62,640 nucleotides of DNA from Chthoniobacterales bacterium (GTDB lineage: Bacteria; Verrucomicrobiota; Verrucomicrobiia; Chthoniobacterales; UBA10450), in contig QHBM01000136.1 of NCBI GenBank assembly GCA_003244145.1, forward strand, positions 1 through 62,640, given 5' to 3'. Within the stretch, counting starts at the first letter, position 1; every line of letters begins with the position of its first letter. The translations under genes were made by a program, and so were the position numbers. Under the pieces are notes generated by a model. That model made no database searches. It was not told the origin of the DNA and was given only the letters and a program-made list of their open reading frames with translations. Of this stretch, positions 9,026-17,497 are shown in pieces.

Positions 9026-9243
9026 TTAGGGCCGAGGATTCGCCGCTTCACTTCTTCCCAGGGAGAACCTGTCTGCGGATCTTTGCGATGAGCCTCGAGC
9101 CGACGGTCGATTTCGGCACGTTGCGCCTCCGTCAACGTTGGACGTTCAGGAATGGACGCGATGGAATCCCAAATGTCCTCCACGAGTTGGATGCGCTCGG
9201 GGACACTCAAGTCGAGAACATCTGCTAGTGAAACCTTACCCAT
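9022..9243 (-). CDS. Antitoxin, putative addiction module component
   Basis: Product of 73 residues: MGKVSLADVLDLSVPERIQL, VEDIWDSIASIPERPTLTEA, QRAEIDRRLEAHRKDPQTGS, PWEEVKRRILGPK. The LSVxERIxLVExIWDSI start and the WEEVKxRILG end are the signature of the addiction-module antitoxin family paired with ParE-type toxins. A second member is at 17757. It overlaps its intact toxin by 4 bp, so this is one of the few complete pairs in the window. Confidence 0.88.
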   Translation of the reverse strand: MGKVSLADVLDLSVPERIQLVEDIWDSIASIPERPTLTEAQRAEIDRRLEAHRKDPQTGSPWEEVKRRILGPK

Positions 9244-9385
9244 GAGATCAATCTCTCACAGACCGCCCTTCCCGCAACCTCAACCAGCTTTCGCTGATCT
9301 CTGACCTCTACGCGCGTTTCAAATCTCCCGCGCGAGATTCTGCCGGCTGATCTCCGATCTCCGACCGCTGATTAACCAGTAACGC

Positions 9386-9613
9386 TTAACTAATAACCCG
9401 CAGACGCTTCTTCAGTCTGCGTCGCTGCGTATAACCGATCGCCGCCAGCGCCAGCGCGCCGCCGATCCAGGTGCTCGGTTCGGGAACGGCGGTAAGCGCG
9501 GTCACTTCGTAATAAGGGTTGTTCCCAATATCAAATTGGATTGTGGCGTAGCCAGATATGCCATTGAATGACACATCGTTTTGGCCATAAGCGGATATAA
9601 AAGTGCTCGCCAA
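9386..9613 (-). pseudogene. C-terminal remnant of a PEP-CTERM protein
   Basis: Only 75 residues remain, ending AVPEPSTWIGGALALAAIGY then TQRRRLKKRLRVIS: a PEP motif, one transmembrane helix and an arginine cluster, the exosortase sorting signal. There is no signal peptide. The 5' side breaks near 9600 against a fragment of an unrelated gene on the other strand. The final RVIS and stop codon are written by the dispersed GGGTTATTAGTTAAG repeat. It could only be a remnant of a longer surface protein. Confidence 0.75.
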
Positions 9614-9820
9614 GCCGGCATGGACGCGCTCGAGCTCTGGGTCGATCGCGGGAGCGGGACTTTCGTTTTCCTCGCCATCGATTCCGAGCCCGATTATCCC
9701 GACACCGCGCCGCTACCCGCGACCGGCGGGCTCTGGAAATACAAAGGCATCAATCGCCTGCACGACGATCAAGTAGGCCAGTGGAGCGATATTCTCGAGG
9801 TCCCGGTCGCGGCTCCGTAA
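9599..9820 (+). pseudogene. C-terminal fragment of an unrelated protein
   Basis: Open frame encoding GMDALELWVDRGSGTFVFLA, IDSEPDYPDTAPLPATGGLW, KYKGINRLHDDQVGQWSDIL, EVPVAAP. I recognise this as the tail of a larger Verrucomicrobia hypothetical protein in which the DALELWVDRG and DxQVGQWSD motifs end the chain. The upstream part is missing: homology begins abruptly at about 9605, where the PEP-CTERM remnant of the opposite strand begins. Two decayed genes are thus joined here. Confidence 0.55.
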
Positions 9821-10032
9821 GAAGGAAATCCGGTCAACTTCAACTGGAGGGATGGGCTCCGTCCCGTCCCGTTATTTCAGGGACACACAGCGGTGGTTCG
9901 TCCCTCCAGGTTCTTGCGTTTACGCCAGACTCGCAAGCAAACGGCTAAGCCGCCGTCACGACATCAGCGCGCTCGCGGCCAAGTCGCACGCCTTCCACGG
10001 GATTGCTGACAGTAAACGTGAGGACATCAATA
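9821..10032. repeat. Spacer with a long imperfect palindrome repeat
   Basis: At 9845-9907 lies GGAGGGATGGGCTCCGTCCC, then GTCCCGTTATTTCAGGGAC and GGTGGTTCGTCCCTCC. Close copies occur at about 14158-14217 and 19208-19266 and a partial one at about 7232-7258. The two ends are complementary (GGAGGGA/TCCCTCC), so the element can fold into a long hairpin. The remaining bases show no gene. Confidence 0.75.
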
Positions 10033-10221
10033 TTATACGCCTCGACGTTTAGAATAGTAGATTCTCCATTTCGCGCGGGCTCCTTTCTTGGCAATGTCGG
10101 AACGCTCGGTTTTCGCCAGCGAAGCAGCGCGCGCCTTGCCGCCCTTCAAACCTCCAAGCCTTCCCAGCGCGACCATAGCCGCGTTCTTTTTCCGTTCGGT
10201 TATAGATTTACCCGTCGCCAT
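10033..10221 (-). CDS. Small basic protein with GRLGGLKGGKARA motif
   Basis: Product of 62 residues: MATGKSITERKKNAAMVALG, RLGGLKGGKARAASLAKTER, SDIAKKGARAKW. I have seen this ALGRLGGLKGGKARA...IAKKAxxARW pattern in many small bacterial proteins, but know of no assigned function. It is strongly basic with an AKKGARAKW segment like those in nucleoid-binding proteins, so nucleic-acid binding is possible. It lies just after the secreted protein at 10226 on the same strand (4 bp gap). Confidence 0.6.
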   Translation of the reverse strand: MATGKSITERKKNAAMVALGRLGGLKGGKARAASLAKTERSDIAKKGARAKWRIYYSKRRGV

Positions 10222-10225
10222 ATGG

Positions 10226-10852
10226 TTACCGAGAGTCTACAAGCGGAATTCCAAGGGGCGGACCAAAAAGGGATCGATCAAAGGGAAGATCCTCTTCGTA
10301 GCTGACATATTCCAGACGGAGAAGTGCGCGATCATTAACAAAGATTTCAACTGAATGCGGGGTTTTCCTGCCTTGGATAATATTCATAATGATACGGTAA
10401 TCTCCGCTGCGAAGCTCGCGAACATCGCAACTAACTCCGTTGATTTCCTTGAAGCCGAGCTTGATCGTTTTCGAGTTGGCAAAGAACCGTAATTCGCGTC
10501 CATATTCGAAGTCGAACAATTCTGCAGGTCCTTCGGGTCCAAGAATTGGATTATGAACACTCAGGTCGGGTCCCGGATTGACCATATGACTGCCGTGCTT
10601 TCTTTTGCCGTCAATTACCCAAATGTCTGGCTCACTGACAATGATTAGGTTCTGTGTGTCTAAATCCACCTGTTCCTCGATCCGCGCGTAGCGGTCGCCG
10701 GCGACATAGATAGTCTTGGGCGTGATTGAGCTGAACGCGGATGGAGGGCTTGCCGGTATGAGCCGAAAGACAACTTTCGTTATGCTCGGCTCCTGCCCAT
10801 TGGGCGAGAACGAGCATAGGACTAACAGCGAAAGGAAGAAAACTTTTAGCAC
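10226..10852 (-). CDS. Secreted hypothetical protein
   Basis: Product of 208 residues starting MLKVFFLSLLVLCSFSPNGQ, a short signal peptide; a cysteine at residue 13 is not in a good lipobox. The mature part is beta-rich with charged strands (VVFRLIPASPPSAFSSI, TIYVAGDRYARIEEQVD, IIVSEPDIWVIDGKRKHGSH, GVSCDVRELRSGDYRIIMNI). The arrangement of an early strand measuring a residue's state (GDRYARIEE) and a later DVRELRSGDY recalls LolA/outer-membrane lipoprotein sorting folds, but I do not claim that. No family is recognised. The gene is intact and has normal codon use. Confidence 0.65.
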   Translation of the reverse strand: MLKVFFLSLLVLCSFSPNGQEPSITKVVFRLIPASPPSAFSSITPKTIYVAGDRYARIEEQVDLDTQNLIIVSEPDIWVIDGKRKHGSHMVNPGPDLSVHNPILGPEGPAELFDFEYGRELRFFANSKTIKLGFKEINGVSCDVRELRSGDYRIIMNIIQGRKTPHSVEIFVNDRALLRLEYVSYEEDLPFDRSLFGPPLGIPLVDSR

Positions 10853-10895
10853 TAATCAAATGCGTCGCGTCGATTGCCGCCGCGATGTGGATGGC

Positions 10896-12581
10896 TTAGC
10901 ACCGCCAGTTGGTAAATAGACCGACGATTAGCTCATTGATCATACGACTGAATAAGCGTCGCTGTATAAAGCCGATCGCGACCAAAGCGATGGCCGCGCC
11001 AATCCAAGTGCTGGGCTCAGGGATGACGGTAAGATCGTTTGTGAGGAGAAGCGAGGTTGGGCCGTAGATAAGCTCATAGCCAGAGGGCAAGTTGTTCTGA
11101 ACCTCAAAAATTCCGGCAACTCCATCGTATGTTGCCAAGGTATACGTGTTTGTGCCCGCGGCTACCGATCCCGCGAAAGTGATGATATTGTTGCTCAAGG
11201 CAGACAGGTCTAATACTCCGGACGTGTGAAGCACGTCACTGAGGGTACCGGAAAGATCCACAAGGAAGGTTGATCCAGCGTTAAACACGACGCGAGTGGC
11301 ATTCAACGTCAACGCGCCAACGGTATTAGCTGCGGCACCTGGGGCGACCGTGCCGCCATCATTAATCGTAACGAGCCGATCTAATGGATTCAGTGGCGCT
11401 GTCACGGAGACGGTGCCATCGCCGCCAAGAGTACCGCCATTATTCACTATAACCGTGCCGCTACCTGTGCCTGATCCGAAGGCATTGTTAATCAGTAGCG
11501 TGCCGCCATTCACAGTCGTGCCGCGGCTGTAAGTGTTGGTTCCGGTTAGAATGAAGGTGCTGCTGCCCTCCTTCAGGACGCCGAGGTTTTGAGACTGTGC
11601 GGTTATTTGGCCGGCGCGGTCGTTAATCTCTCCAAGTAGGGTTACGACGCCGGTGCCGTCTCCAACCAAATTTAGCGTCGTGGAACTAAGCACACCGGCA
11701 CCGAAATTTTTACTGTTAATCTGATTGAAGAAATTGAAGGCACCGGATCCATCCTGCCGAATAGTGCTGCCGAATTGACCGACCGCCAATCTACCGTTGA
11801 AGTTTTCGCCGTTAATCACCTCAGTAACGGAAGCACTGCTGTTAAGGAAAATACTCCCGAAAATAAACCCGTCGTTGTCGCCCAAGTCGTTCGTTGATGC
11901 GTAAGAAGAGGTACCACTACCGCCGAAACGCAAAACAGTGTTGTCGACGGAAGGTGGAGTGCCGTTAGGACTCCACTCGGTGGCAACATCCCAAGCGCCA
12001 GAAGTAGGGGAAGATATTGTTCCCGTGCCGATCCATGAGCTATCAGTAACGAGGCTGGCGATTAACGGTGTCGAAGTCTTCGACGCGCCACTCCCGCTGC
12101 CAGAGGCAAAGCCGGCAACATTGAAGAGGCCGACGTCGAAAGGAGTGTAGCCGCTGGAGACGATGTCGGGCCGCTGCGCTGAGACGGGGTCGCCCGCTCT
12201 GTCGTACCCGATCAGCGGCCGATAAAAACGGTAGGGGCCCATCCCGCCCGGGAGTGCGTTGACCAGCCAGGTTGGGGAAAGGATGAAGCCATCGGCTCTG
12301 AGGCTCAGGCTCGAAGAGGATGAAGGATGAAGGATGAAGTCAGCGGAATCTGAAAAGAAGGAGGATGAGGGTTGAAGGATGAAATCGGACGAGGAGAAGC
12401 GATCGCTGAAATCGAAACTGGCCATCTCTTCGCCGCGCAGGTTGACCGCGCGCGCGGTGGGCGCGGCGAAAGTAGAAAGTAGAAAGGCTAAAGTAGAAAG
12501 CAGAAGCAGTGATCCGCCTACGCTAGAGCTACGGCGCGACGAGCGGAGCTCGGAGGTCGGAGGTTGGAGGTCAGAGGTCAT
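10896..12581 (-). CDS. PEP-CTERM protein with autotransporter-type beta-strand repeats
   Basis: Product of 561 residues. The middle part has glycine/asparagine-rich strands and an autotransporter-associated beta strand motif (GTNTYSRGTTVNGGTLLINN, GTVIVNNGGTLGGDGTV). The C-terminus is VIPEPSTWIGAAIALVAIGF then IQRR, the exosortase sorting signal, followed by an unusual extra tail LFSRMINELIVGLFTNWRC. The N-terminus is strange: about 100 residues are encoded by repeat words. MTSDLQPPTSELRSS comes from GGAGGTC units, the signal-peptide core LLLLSTLAFLLSTF from GTAGAAA units read on the other strand, and FILQPSS and FILHPSS from GGATGAA units. A natural role would be a surface or matrix protein anchored or released by the exosortase encoded at 21642. 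Confidence 0.8.
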   Translation of the reverse strand: MTSDLQPPTSELRSSRRSSSVGGSLLLLSTLAFLLSTFAAPTARAVNLRGEEMASFDFSDRFSSSDFILQPSSSFFSDSADFILHPSSSSSLSLRADGFILSPTWLVNALPGGMGPYRFYRPLIGYDRAGDPVSAQRPDIVSSGYTPFDVGLFNVAGFASGSGSGASKTSTPLIASLVTDSSWIGTGTISSPTSGAWDVATEWSPNGTPPSVDNTVLRFGGSGTSSYASTNDLGDNDGFIFGSIFLNSSASVTEVINGENFNGRLAVGQFGSTIRQDGSGAFNFFNQINSKNFGAGVLSSTTLNLVGDGTGVVTLLGEINDRAGQITAQSQNLGVLKEGSSTFILTGTNTYSRGTTVNGGTLLINNAFGSGTGSGTVIVNNGGTLGGDGTVSVTAPLNPLDRLVTINDGGTVAPGAAANTVGALTLNATRVVFNAGSTFLVDLSGTLSDVLHTSGVLDLSALSNNIITFAGSVAAGTNTYTLATYDGVAGIFEVQNNLPSGYELIYGPTSLLLTNDLTVIPEPSTWIGAAIALVAIGFIQRRLFSRMINELIVGLFTNWRC

Positions 12582-12718
12582 GTGTGAGAAAGGATGAGGG
12601 ATGAAGGATGAGGGATGAAAGAAGCAAAGAGGTCAGGGTTCCTGCGGTTGCTGATTGTTCATGGCTTCCTGGTTTCCAGATTGAAGGCTGATGTTCGTCC
12701 GTGGCGGAAAATATTGCG

Positions 12719-12946
12719 CTAAGGGCTGGTAGATTCTGCCATCTCGATGCGGGTGATCAAGGGGACGCTGATGTGATGGGCGGCGTCCGCGTCAGTCCGG
12801 GCCACGATGAGCACCCCGTTCTTGTGTGTAAGCATGGCAAAATCTGGGTGCGGGATTTCATACGCTTTTTGTTCCGCGGCCACATACACGGAAAACGGCA
12901 CGAACGGCGTCGCGTGCAGGAGATCTTTAATCTGGTCAGGAGTCAT
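12719..12946 (-). CDS. Small conserved hypothetical protein (MTPDQIxxLL family)
   Basis: Product of 75 residues: MTPDQIKDLLHATPFVPFSV, YVAAEQKAYEIPHPDFAMLT, HKNGVLIVARTDADAAHHIS, VPLITRIE. The pattern of PFxPFxVxVAxxxxYEIPHPDF and a final IPLITRIE is familiar from many small uncharacterised proteins that often stand in tandem with a relative. It overlaps the stop of the 28-residue ORF upstream by 3 bp, so the two were a translationally coupled pair. No function is known to me. Confidence 0.75.
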   Translation of the reverse strand: MTPDQIKDLLHATPFVPFSVYVAAEQKAYEIPHPDFAMLTHKNGVLIVARTDADAAHHISVPLITRIEMAESTSP

Positions 12947-13029
12947 GGGGAAAGTCGGAACTCGTCGGCCATATTGATTACGAATGGAATTCCTTCCCGG
13001 ATAGCGGTCTCAATCGCGTCGCGCGTCAT
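12943..13029 (-). pseudogene. 28-residue remnant of the paired small protein
   Basis: ATG at 13029 gives MTRDAIETAIREGIPFVINM, ADEFRLSP and a TGA that overlaps the next ATG. The start (MTRxAIExAIREGIPFVINMAD) matches small proteins of about 60-70 residues in which the segment continues with the same kind of beta strands as the neighbour at 12719. Here it stops after the first third, so it is an internally deleted or truncated partner whose translational coupling has been kept. Confidence 0.5.
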
Positions 13030-14235
13030 AAGGGGAGGTTGGCATAAAAGTGAAAATTAGAAAATTACAAAGTGGAAACCGGAGATCAGAGGTTCGCCAC
13101 GGCGAATCCGTCCGTTGGCGGATCGGAGGTTGAAGTCGGGTCGGAGGTTGAAGTCGGGTCGGAGGTTGAAGTCGGGTCGGAGGTTGAATGTCACTAGGGA
13201 AAAGTACGGGGTTGAATCGCACGGAACTCACGTATCTGAGCGGTTTGGTGGAGCGGTGTCAACGAAATTTCCAGAATTATCTGAGAAAAGTTATTCACAC
13301 GTAAATTGTCCTTCGGACAAAGTAGAAAGTAGGAAGTAGAAAGTAGAAATTTGCCGAGGGGCGAAAAGGCTGAAAACCTGACAAACTGAACAGCTGAAAT
13401 GGAGCGGGATCGGGGGCTAAAAGGCTGAAAAGCTGACAAACTGAAAAGCTGAAATGAAGCGGAACGTGCCTGCCTGTTTCAGTTTTCAGCGTTTCGTTGA
13501 CCAGAAGTCGGTTACCGCGGATTACGCGGATGGCACGGATAGAATCGGGAGGCGGATGGAATCTGGAAACCATGAAGCCAGGAAACGAAGACGGAGGTCG
13601 GATGTCAGAGGTCAGAGGTCAGAGGTCAGGATTTCGGCCTGTCAGCGTTTCAGCTTTTCGTTGACCAGAGGTCGGAAGGGGAGAGGCGACCGCGGATGAC
13701 GCGGATTTCCCGGATGAATGGAGCCGCGGGGACGCGAGCGACATGGACCAAAGCCCGAAGGGTGAGAGAGCGGGAGCGGCCGAATCAATCTGGAAGCCAG
13801 GAAGCCAGGAAAATTTTCTTAACCATGGACGAACACAGATTTGTTTTCGGGAGATCGTGGTTTCCTGGGTTGCTGATTGAATTATCTTCTCATCCGAGAA
13901 ATCCGCGTTATCCGCGGTGAAGAAAATCCGAAGGCGAGGACGACCGCGGATTACGCGGATGGCACGGATGGGGGTCCCGTCCCGGCGGCTCCGTTCCTGA
14001 TTGAATCCTCTTCCCTTTCATGGGTTCCTGGGTTGCCGATTGAATTATCTTCTCATCCGAGAAATCCGCGTTATCCGCGGTGAAGAAAATCTGAAGGCGA
14101 GGACGACCGCGGATTACACGAATGGCACGGATAGGGGAAGGAGGATGGAGGTCAGTAATGGAGGGATGGGTGCCGTCCCGTCCCATTATTTTGGGACGAC
14201 ACGGAGGTCGTCCCTCCAAGCTGAACCAATAACGA
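13030..14235. repeat. 1.2 kb gene-free spacer of dense short repeats
   Basis: No gene seen on either strand. It holds 3.8 copies of the 18-mer TCGGAGGTTGAAGTCGGG (13123-13190); GTAGAAA heptamers (about 13320-13350); CTGAAAAG-type octamers (about 13365-13455); CCGCGGATTACGCGGATGGC copies (about 13516, 13690, 13944, 14106) and inverted copies (about 13890-13920, 14056-14082); GGTCAGA heptamers (about 13590-13632); a block around GAGCCGCGGGGACGCGAGCG (about 13724-13780) nearly identical to one at about 17358-17417; and the GGAGGGATGGGTGCCGTCCC hairpin element (about 14158-14217). Confidence 0.85.
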
Positions 14236-16983
14236 TTAACTAATAACTCGCTGGCGCCTGCGGTCCGCAATGCGCCGGCGCGACATCAACGCGACCGCTC
14301 CGAGAGCGAGCGCGGCTCCGATCCACGTGCTCGCCTCTGGGACTGGCGTTGGATCCAGAGTGAGCTGGGTGTCTCCATAGTTGAGTGTGTATCCGGAAGG
14401 CGCGGTGCCGAAATCGAACGTGCCGGTGTGGGAGGCGTAGGTGGCTAGGATATAACTGTTCGTTCCATCAGGAGTCCCGCTAAACGCGATCTGATCGAAA
14501 GAGTTACTTAGGTCTAGTATCCCACCGATCACCAAGCGATCGCTGTTGTTCGCACCGGAAGCCAGATCAACGAAATAGCTCGCGAGGCTGCTGCTGCTTG
14601 TGCCGGCAAAAGTAACGTTGTTTTGCAAAGTGAGCGAGCCGATCGTTCCCGCAGTGTTCCCAGTGATTCGCCCGCCGCCATTTATGGTAGTCGCTCCGCT
14701 GATTGTGCCGGTGCCACCCAGTGTGCCCGTGTTATTCACCGCGACAGTGCCGCTGCCTGTCGCGGAATCCGGTCCTGCGGTATTCGCGAGAAGCGTCCCA
14801 CTACTTACGGTGGTTCCTCCGCTGTAGGTATTCGCGCCGGAAAGGGTCAACGTGCCAGTGCCTATCTTCGTGAATGAGCCCCCGGTCGGGCCGTTGACGC
14901 CGCCATCCTGGATTACGCCGGAAAAGGTCGTGCTCGTATTGTTGCTGCCTACGGTCAGGTTATTGGGTCCCAGAAAGACGTCCCCGTTTCCTTCGAGCGA
15001 ACCGATCGTCACCCCCGAAGCGTTATGCTCTTTGATGTCGAGACTGCCACCGTCGAGTAGCTTTACCGTCGCCGTGCCACCAGTGGAGTCGTTCTGAAAC
15101 TGGATCCGCCCGGCGCCACTCCCGAAAGTTCCTGCATTGGCGATCAGGGTGGCGCTGCCCGCGGATGAGGTGTCGAAGAATCTCGTGAGGCTGCCGCTTG
15201 CGCCGCCGACCGTGCCGCCGTTGTTAGTCACAGTCGCAGCGCCTGCCGTCGAGCTGCCTTGGAAATCCAGGACTCCGCCGATCGTGCCGCTGGCGAGCCC
15301 GCCGTTGTTCGTAAAGCTGCCTGTGCTCGCGCTCGATGAATTCAAAAAAGTAACAGTCCCGCCAAAGACGCCGCTAACCGCAGAGCCGTTGGTGACAAAT
15401 ATCCCGCTACCCGCAGTCGAGCTGTCGAAGAACGTCATCGTGCCGCCCTGCGCGCCACCGGTGCCCCCGTTGGTCGTAAAGGTGGCACTTCCCGCGCTTG
15501 CGGTGTTACTGAATGTCGTAGAGCCGCCTCCTGCGCCGACCGCCGTGCCGCCGTTGTTGGTAAAGGTGCCATTACCCGCCGACGAAGCATTAGTGAATTG
15601 AGTCAGGCCGCCCTCCGCTGTGTCAACCGTGGCGCCGAGATTTGTAAACGTCCCGTGATCGGCTGACGCGAAAGAAGTGAAGAGGGTGAGGCCGGCGAAA
15701 GAGCCAGCGCTCGTTCCGGGATTGTTGGTGAAAGTGCCCGTGCCGGCGGTGGAAAATATGGCCGCCGAGTCGCCGCCGAAGAGGGTGAGGCCGCCGAAGG
15801 CGCCGCTAACAGTGCCACCTTGGTTCGTGAACGTGCCGGCGTTGGCGGTGGACGCGTTGAAAAACTGGGTCTGCCCCCCGCCGTTTCCGCTGACGGTGCC
15901 GCCGTTATTGTTGAACGCGCCGTTCATGGCATCGGCGCTGTTGAAAAAGTTAGTCAGCCCGGCGCCGCCATCGACCACGGTGCCGCCGTTATTGGTAAAG
16001 GTGCCATGGCCCGCATTCGAACTGGAGAAAAAATCCGTGCCCCCGCCTCCAGCGGCCGCTGCCGTGCCACCGTTGTTGACGAAAGCGCCGCTGCCCGCCG
16101 TGGAGGTATCGGAGAAAAATGTGTTTCCGCCCAGGGCGCCATTCACGCTCGAGCCCTTGTTGGTAAACTTCGTGGAGATTCCGGCGGTCGCACTGTTCAG
16201 GAACTGGATCAGGCCGGAGTTGCCAGCGCCATCCACGTCGGTGAGGAAGTTCTGGGTCACGCCGGAGTTGTTCGTGATCCCGGCGCCGCTGATGGTGAGG
16301 GTGAGCGCGGGGCCGGCGGTGATGGTAAACGCACTGGCGCCGGCGTTGAAAGTGATGGCAGCAATCTCCGTGGAGGCGGAGAGCGAGAGGCTCGTGATGC
16401 TGGAAGTGGCGAAGGTGGCGGTGTCGGTCGAGTCGTTAGGCGCAGTGCCGCTGCTCCAGTTCGCATTCGTGTTCCAGTCGCCGGAGACGGGCGCGGCGAT
16501 CCAGGTGGGAGTGTTGTTCGCGAGAGGGACGATTTGGTTGTTTGCGGTTAGCGCGCGGCCATCGCCGCTGGAGAAAATGGAGCTGCCAGAAGTGGCGAAG
16601 CTGGGTGATATAAACGCCACTGCGGCGTAGTCCGCGCTCGCTTGATTCGCGCTGATCTCCGCGTCCCGAGAGATCCAGGCGGAAATGATCTGGTTGTTGG
16701 AAGCAGCCAAAGTCCACGGGCCGGCCGGGTGGGAAAAGAGCAGGCCATTGACGAGCTGACCCATCGAAAGCTGCGCGCGGGTGGGAGCGGGGGATTGGAT
16801 TTCCGCGGGTGCGCTGGGGGACGGAGGGTCATTGATCGGCAGGTCGGCGAACCAGGGACCCGGATCGAAGAAGTCGAGAGCGGTCCCAATCCAAGAGTTG
16901 TCGGCGGCGAGAAGGCCGGCGGCACAGGCGATGAGTAGAAGAGAACCGACGGGACGCCAAATGCCGCGGGGTGCAGGCTTCAT
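14236..16983 (-). CDS. Long PEP-CTERM protein with tandem GxFTNNGGT repeats
   Basis: Product of 915 residues. The N-terminus MKPAPRGIWRPVGSLLLIAC followed by AAGLLAADNSWIG is a signal peptide. From about residue 270 to 620 there are many repeats of about 33-36 residues with the pattern GxFTNNGGTVxGxxGGxTxFFNSSTA, then an autotransporter-associated strand (GTGTLTLSGANTYSGGTTVS, SGTLLANTAGP). The C-terminus is PVPEASTWIGAALALGAVAL then MSRRR, a sorting signal in which the usual PEP reads PEA. The last residues RRQRVIS and the stop are encoded by a diverged copy of the hairpin repeat GACGCTTCGCGAAGCGTC plus GAGTTATTAGTTAATCG. Repetition explains the long spurious frames on the other strand. Likely exported by Sec and processed by the exosortase. 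Confidence 0.85.
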   Translation of the reverse strand: MKPAPRGIWRPVGSLLLIACAAGLLAADNSWIGTALDFFDPGPWFADLPINDPPSPSAPAEIQSPAPTRAQLSMGQLVNGLLFSHPAGPWTLAASNNQIISAWISRDAEISANQASADYAAVAFISPSFATSGSSIFSSGDGRALTANNQIVPLANNTPTWIAAPVSGDWNTNANWSSGTAPNDSTDTATFATSSITSLSLSASTEIAAITFNAGASAFTITAGPALTLTISGAGITNNSGVTQNFLTDVDGAGNSGLIQFLNSATAGISTKFTNKGSSVNGALGGNTFFSDTSTAGSGAFVNNGGTAAAAGGGGTDFFSSSNAGHGTFTNNGGTVVDGGAGLTNFFNSADAMNGAFNNNGGTVSGNGGGQTQFFNASTANAGTFTNQGGTVSGAFGGLTLFGGDSAAIFSTAGTGTFTNNPGTSAGSFAGLTLFTSFASADHGTFTNLGATVDTAEGGLTQFTNASSAGNGTFTNNGGTAVGAGGGSTTFSNTASAGSATFTTNGGTGGAQGGTMTFFDSSTAGSGIFVTNGSAVSGVFGGTVTFLNSSSASTGSFTNNGGLASGTIGGVLDFQGSSTAGAATVTNNGGTVGGASGSLTRFFDTSSAGSATLIANAGTFGSGAGRIQFQNDSTGGTATVKLLDGGSLDIKEHNASGVTIGSLEGNGDVFLGPNNLTVGSNNTSTTFSGVIQDGGVNGPTGGSFTKIGTGTLTLSGANTYSGGTTVSSGTLLANTAGPDSATGSGTVAVNNTGTLGGTGTISGATTINGGGRITGNTAGTIGSLTLQNNVTFAGTSSSSLASYFVDLASGANNSDRLVIGGILDLSNSFDQIAFSGTPDGTNSYILATYASHTGTFDFGTAPSGYTLNYGDTQLTLDPTPVPEASTWIGAALALGAVALMSRRRIADRRRQRVIS

Positions 16984-17497
16984 CGGAGAAGATTGGAGTC
17001 TATTCGTGTTCAGGGCGTCAATGCAAAAACATGAGGAAAGTAGAAATTATAAAGTAGGAAGCGGGGCCGGAGGCCAGTGACGAGGGGCGGGTGATCAGTG
17101 GCAGTAACGAGGGACTAGGGGAGAGAGCGTTTCTGTGAAACGCCATCGCGCTTTTCCCGGTGGCGTCTTCATCGTCTAACGTCGCCCGCATCCCTGCGGC
17201 TCCGTTCCAGATTAGCTCCATTTTGATCCGTGAAATCCGCAGCCTGCCCGCCGTGGCGGGTCATCCGCTGTGAAACCGCGGTTTTGTCGGGGTTGAATTT
17301 GGACGACTGCGCGAATAACAGCGTAGAACGCAGCAAGCGCGGATTTCCCGGATGAATGGAGCCGCGGGGACGCGAGCGACATGGACCAAAGCCCGAAGGG
17401 CGAGGGAGCGGGAGCGGACGAATCAATCAGGAAAGCAGGAAAACATGAAGTGAGGAGGCAGATCAGAGGAGGGCGGACGAAAAGGGCGGGGGAAAAG
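16984..17497. repeat. Gene-free spacer of dispersed repeats
   Basis: Contains GTAGAAATTATAAAGTAGG words (about 17040), GTTTCTGTGAAACGCCATCG (about 17131, second copy of the element at about 7279), an inverted CCGTGAAATCCGCAG word, the phrase CAGCGTAGAACGCAGCAAGC (about 17320) whose reverse complement recurs at about 18750-18780, and a copy of the GAGCCGCGGGGACGCGAGCG block (about 17358-17417). No coding potential. Confidence 0.8.

Noticed and set aside
13123-13190. Possible CRISPR array
   Set aside because: The units are contiguous 18-mers with no unique spacers; the same is true of the arrays at 31259 and 62531.
13908-14270. Minus-strand frame of 120 residues
   Set aside because: It consists only of the readings of CCGCGGATTACGCGGAT and hairpin repeats; no conserved protein.
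14600-16630. Several + strand frames of 75-317 residues opposite the 14236-16983 gene
   Set aside because: They are antisense readings of the tandem GxFTNNGGT repeats, giving valine/proline-rich sequence with no domain.
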